IMG/VR virus record: IMGVR_UViG_3300036876_000097
Span: 1-22,979 of that record
DNA length: 22,979 nt
DNA from: a virus
Strand: one strand, 5' to 3'
Every line of letters starts with the position of its first letter. Positions within the stretch are counted from its first letter, which is position 1. Shown piece by piece: positions 22,842 through 22,979 of the stretch. Position numbers and translations under genes: made by a program. The notes under the pieces were generated by a model that saw only the letters and a program-made list of their open reading frames with translations, had not been told where the DNA came from and did no database searches.

Positions 22842-22979
22842 TTAGATAGATACCTCGAGAATACCACAAACGACGCACCATCGGGAGTCTTGATACTTGC
22901 TTCTGTCCCACTGATGCGGATGCGGCGGCGCTCCCGGCCCCGTTAACCTCCGTGAGGCTCCACGCGCCACAGCGGTGGC
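22842..22979 (-). CDS. Partial C-terminal end of an upstream gene (start outside the window)
   Basis: The frame is open from the right edge to a TAA at 22842, 12 bases before the terminase start, giving 45 visible residues. The end of the product has HQWDRSKYQDSRWCVVCG, a Trp- and Cys-rich tail like a degenerate zinc knuckle. The stop falls just ahead of the terminase ribosome site, as expected for an operon. The two other frames do not give a better end, but with this little sequence the call is tentative. It is not recognisable as a small terminase subunit. Confidence 0.4.
   Translation of the reverse strand, partial: ATAVARGASRRLTGPGAPPHPHQWDRSKYQDSRWCVVCGILEVSI

Noticed and set aside
22696-22911. 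71-codon minus-strand frame across the terminase start
   Set aside because: Two thirds of it overlaps the large terminase in another frame and its composition is unconvincing; the frame ending at 22842 fits better ahead of the terminase ribosome site.
22966-22979. GCCAC/GTGGC inverted repeat at the right edge
   Set aside because: Only 5-bp arms, GC-rich, and cut by the window edge; expected by chance.

Overview
The window is the late structural module of a tailed double-stranded DNA phage or prophage. Every convincing gene lies on the minus strand, so transcription runs from right to left. The sequence alone does not identify the host. What can be said is that it is a bacterium using clear Shine-Dalgarno sites (GGAGG-type motifs precede most genes), that the DNA is moderately GC-rich, and that GTG and TTG starts are used freely (about a quarter of the genes). 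I see no tape measure, tail tube or sheath gene. The order terminase, portal, scaffold, capsid, adaptor, large hub protein, fibres, then three ejection-like proteins matches short-tailed P22-like phages, so I infer a podovirus-type virion.

Layout from right (upstream) to left. The extreme right holds the probable end of an unidentified gene, then the large terminase subunit and two small unrecognised genes (22.9-20.4 kb). A gap of about 320 bases follows. It holds a promoter-like site, a long interrupted palindrome, a possible leader ORF and a perfect 13-bp hairpin touching the portal start codon. The head block (20.1-13.6 kb) is portal, a small overlapping gene, scaffold, an unknown protein, a structural candidate, major capsid protein, and an Ala-rich protein followed by a fibre- or decoration-like protein. 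The neck and tail block (13.6-8.3 kb) is a tiny gene, the head-tail adaptor, four small beta-rich proteins and an 807-aa hub or nozzle protein. The fibre block (8.3-5.1 kb) is a 542-aa collagen-like fibre with a lectin-like C-terminus, a GT4 glycosyltransferase, and a short second collagen-like protein, all tightly coupled. The ejection block (5.1 kb to the left edge) is three genes typical in position and composition of internal virion proteins. The last is a giant of at least 978 residues, cut by the window edge and built partly of tandem repeats.

How the genes should work together: the terminase packages DNA through the portal into a capsid assembled on the scaffold; the adaptor, small tail proteins and hub close the head and form the short tail; the collagen-like fibres recognise the host, perhaps after glycosylation by the linked glycosyltransferase; and the internal proteins are ejected to carry DNA across the envelope. 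The most unusual parts are the glycosyltransferase sandwiched between two collagen-like genes, the structured leader before the portal, and the repeat-driven growth of the fibre and ejection proteins. No RNA gene, CRISPR array, insertion sequence, integrase, lysis gene or small terminase subunit was found.
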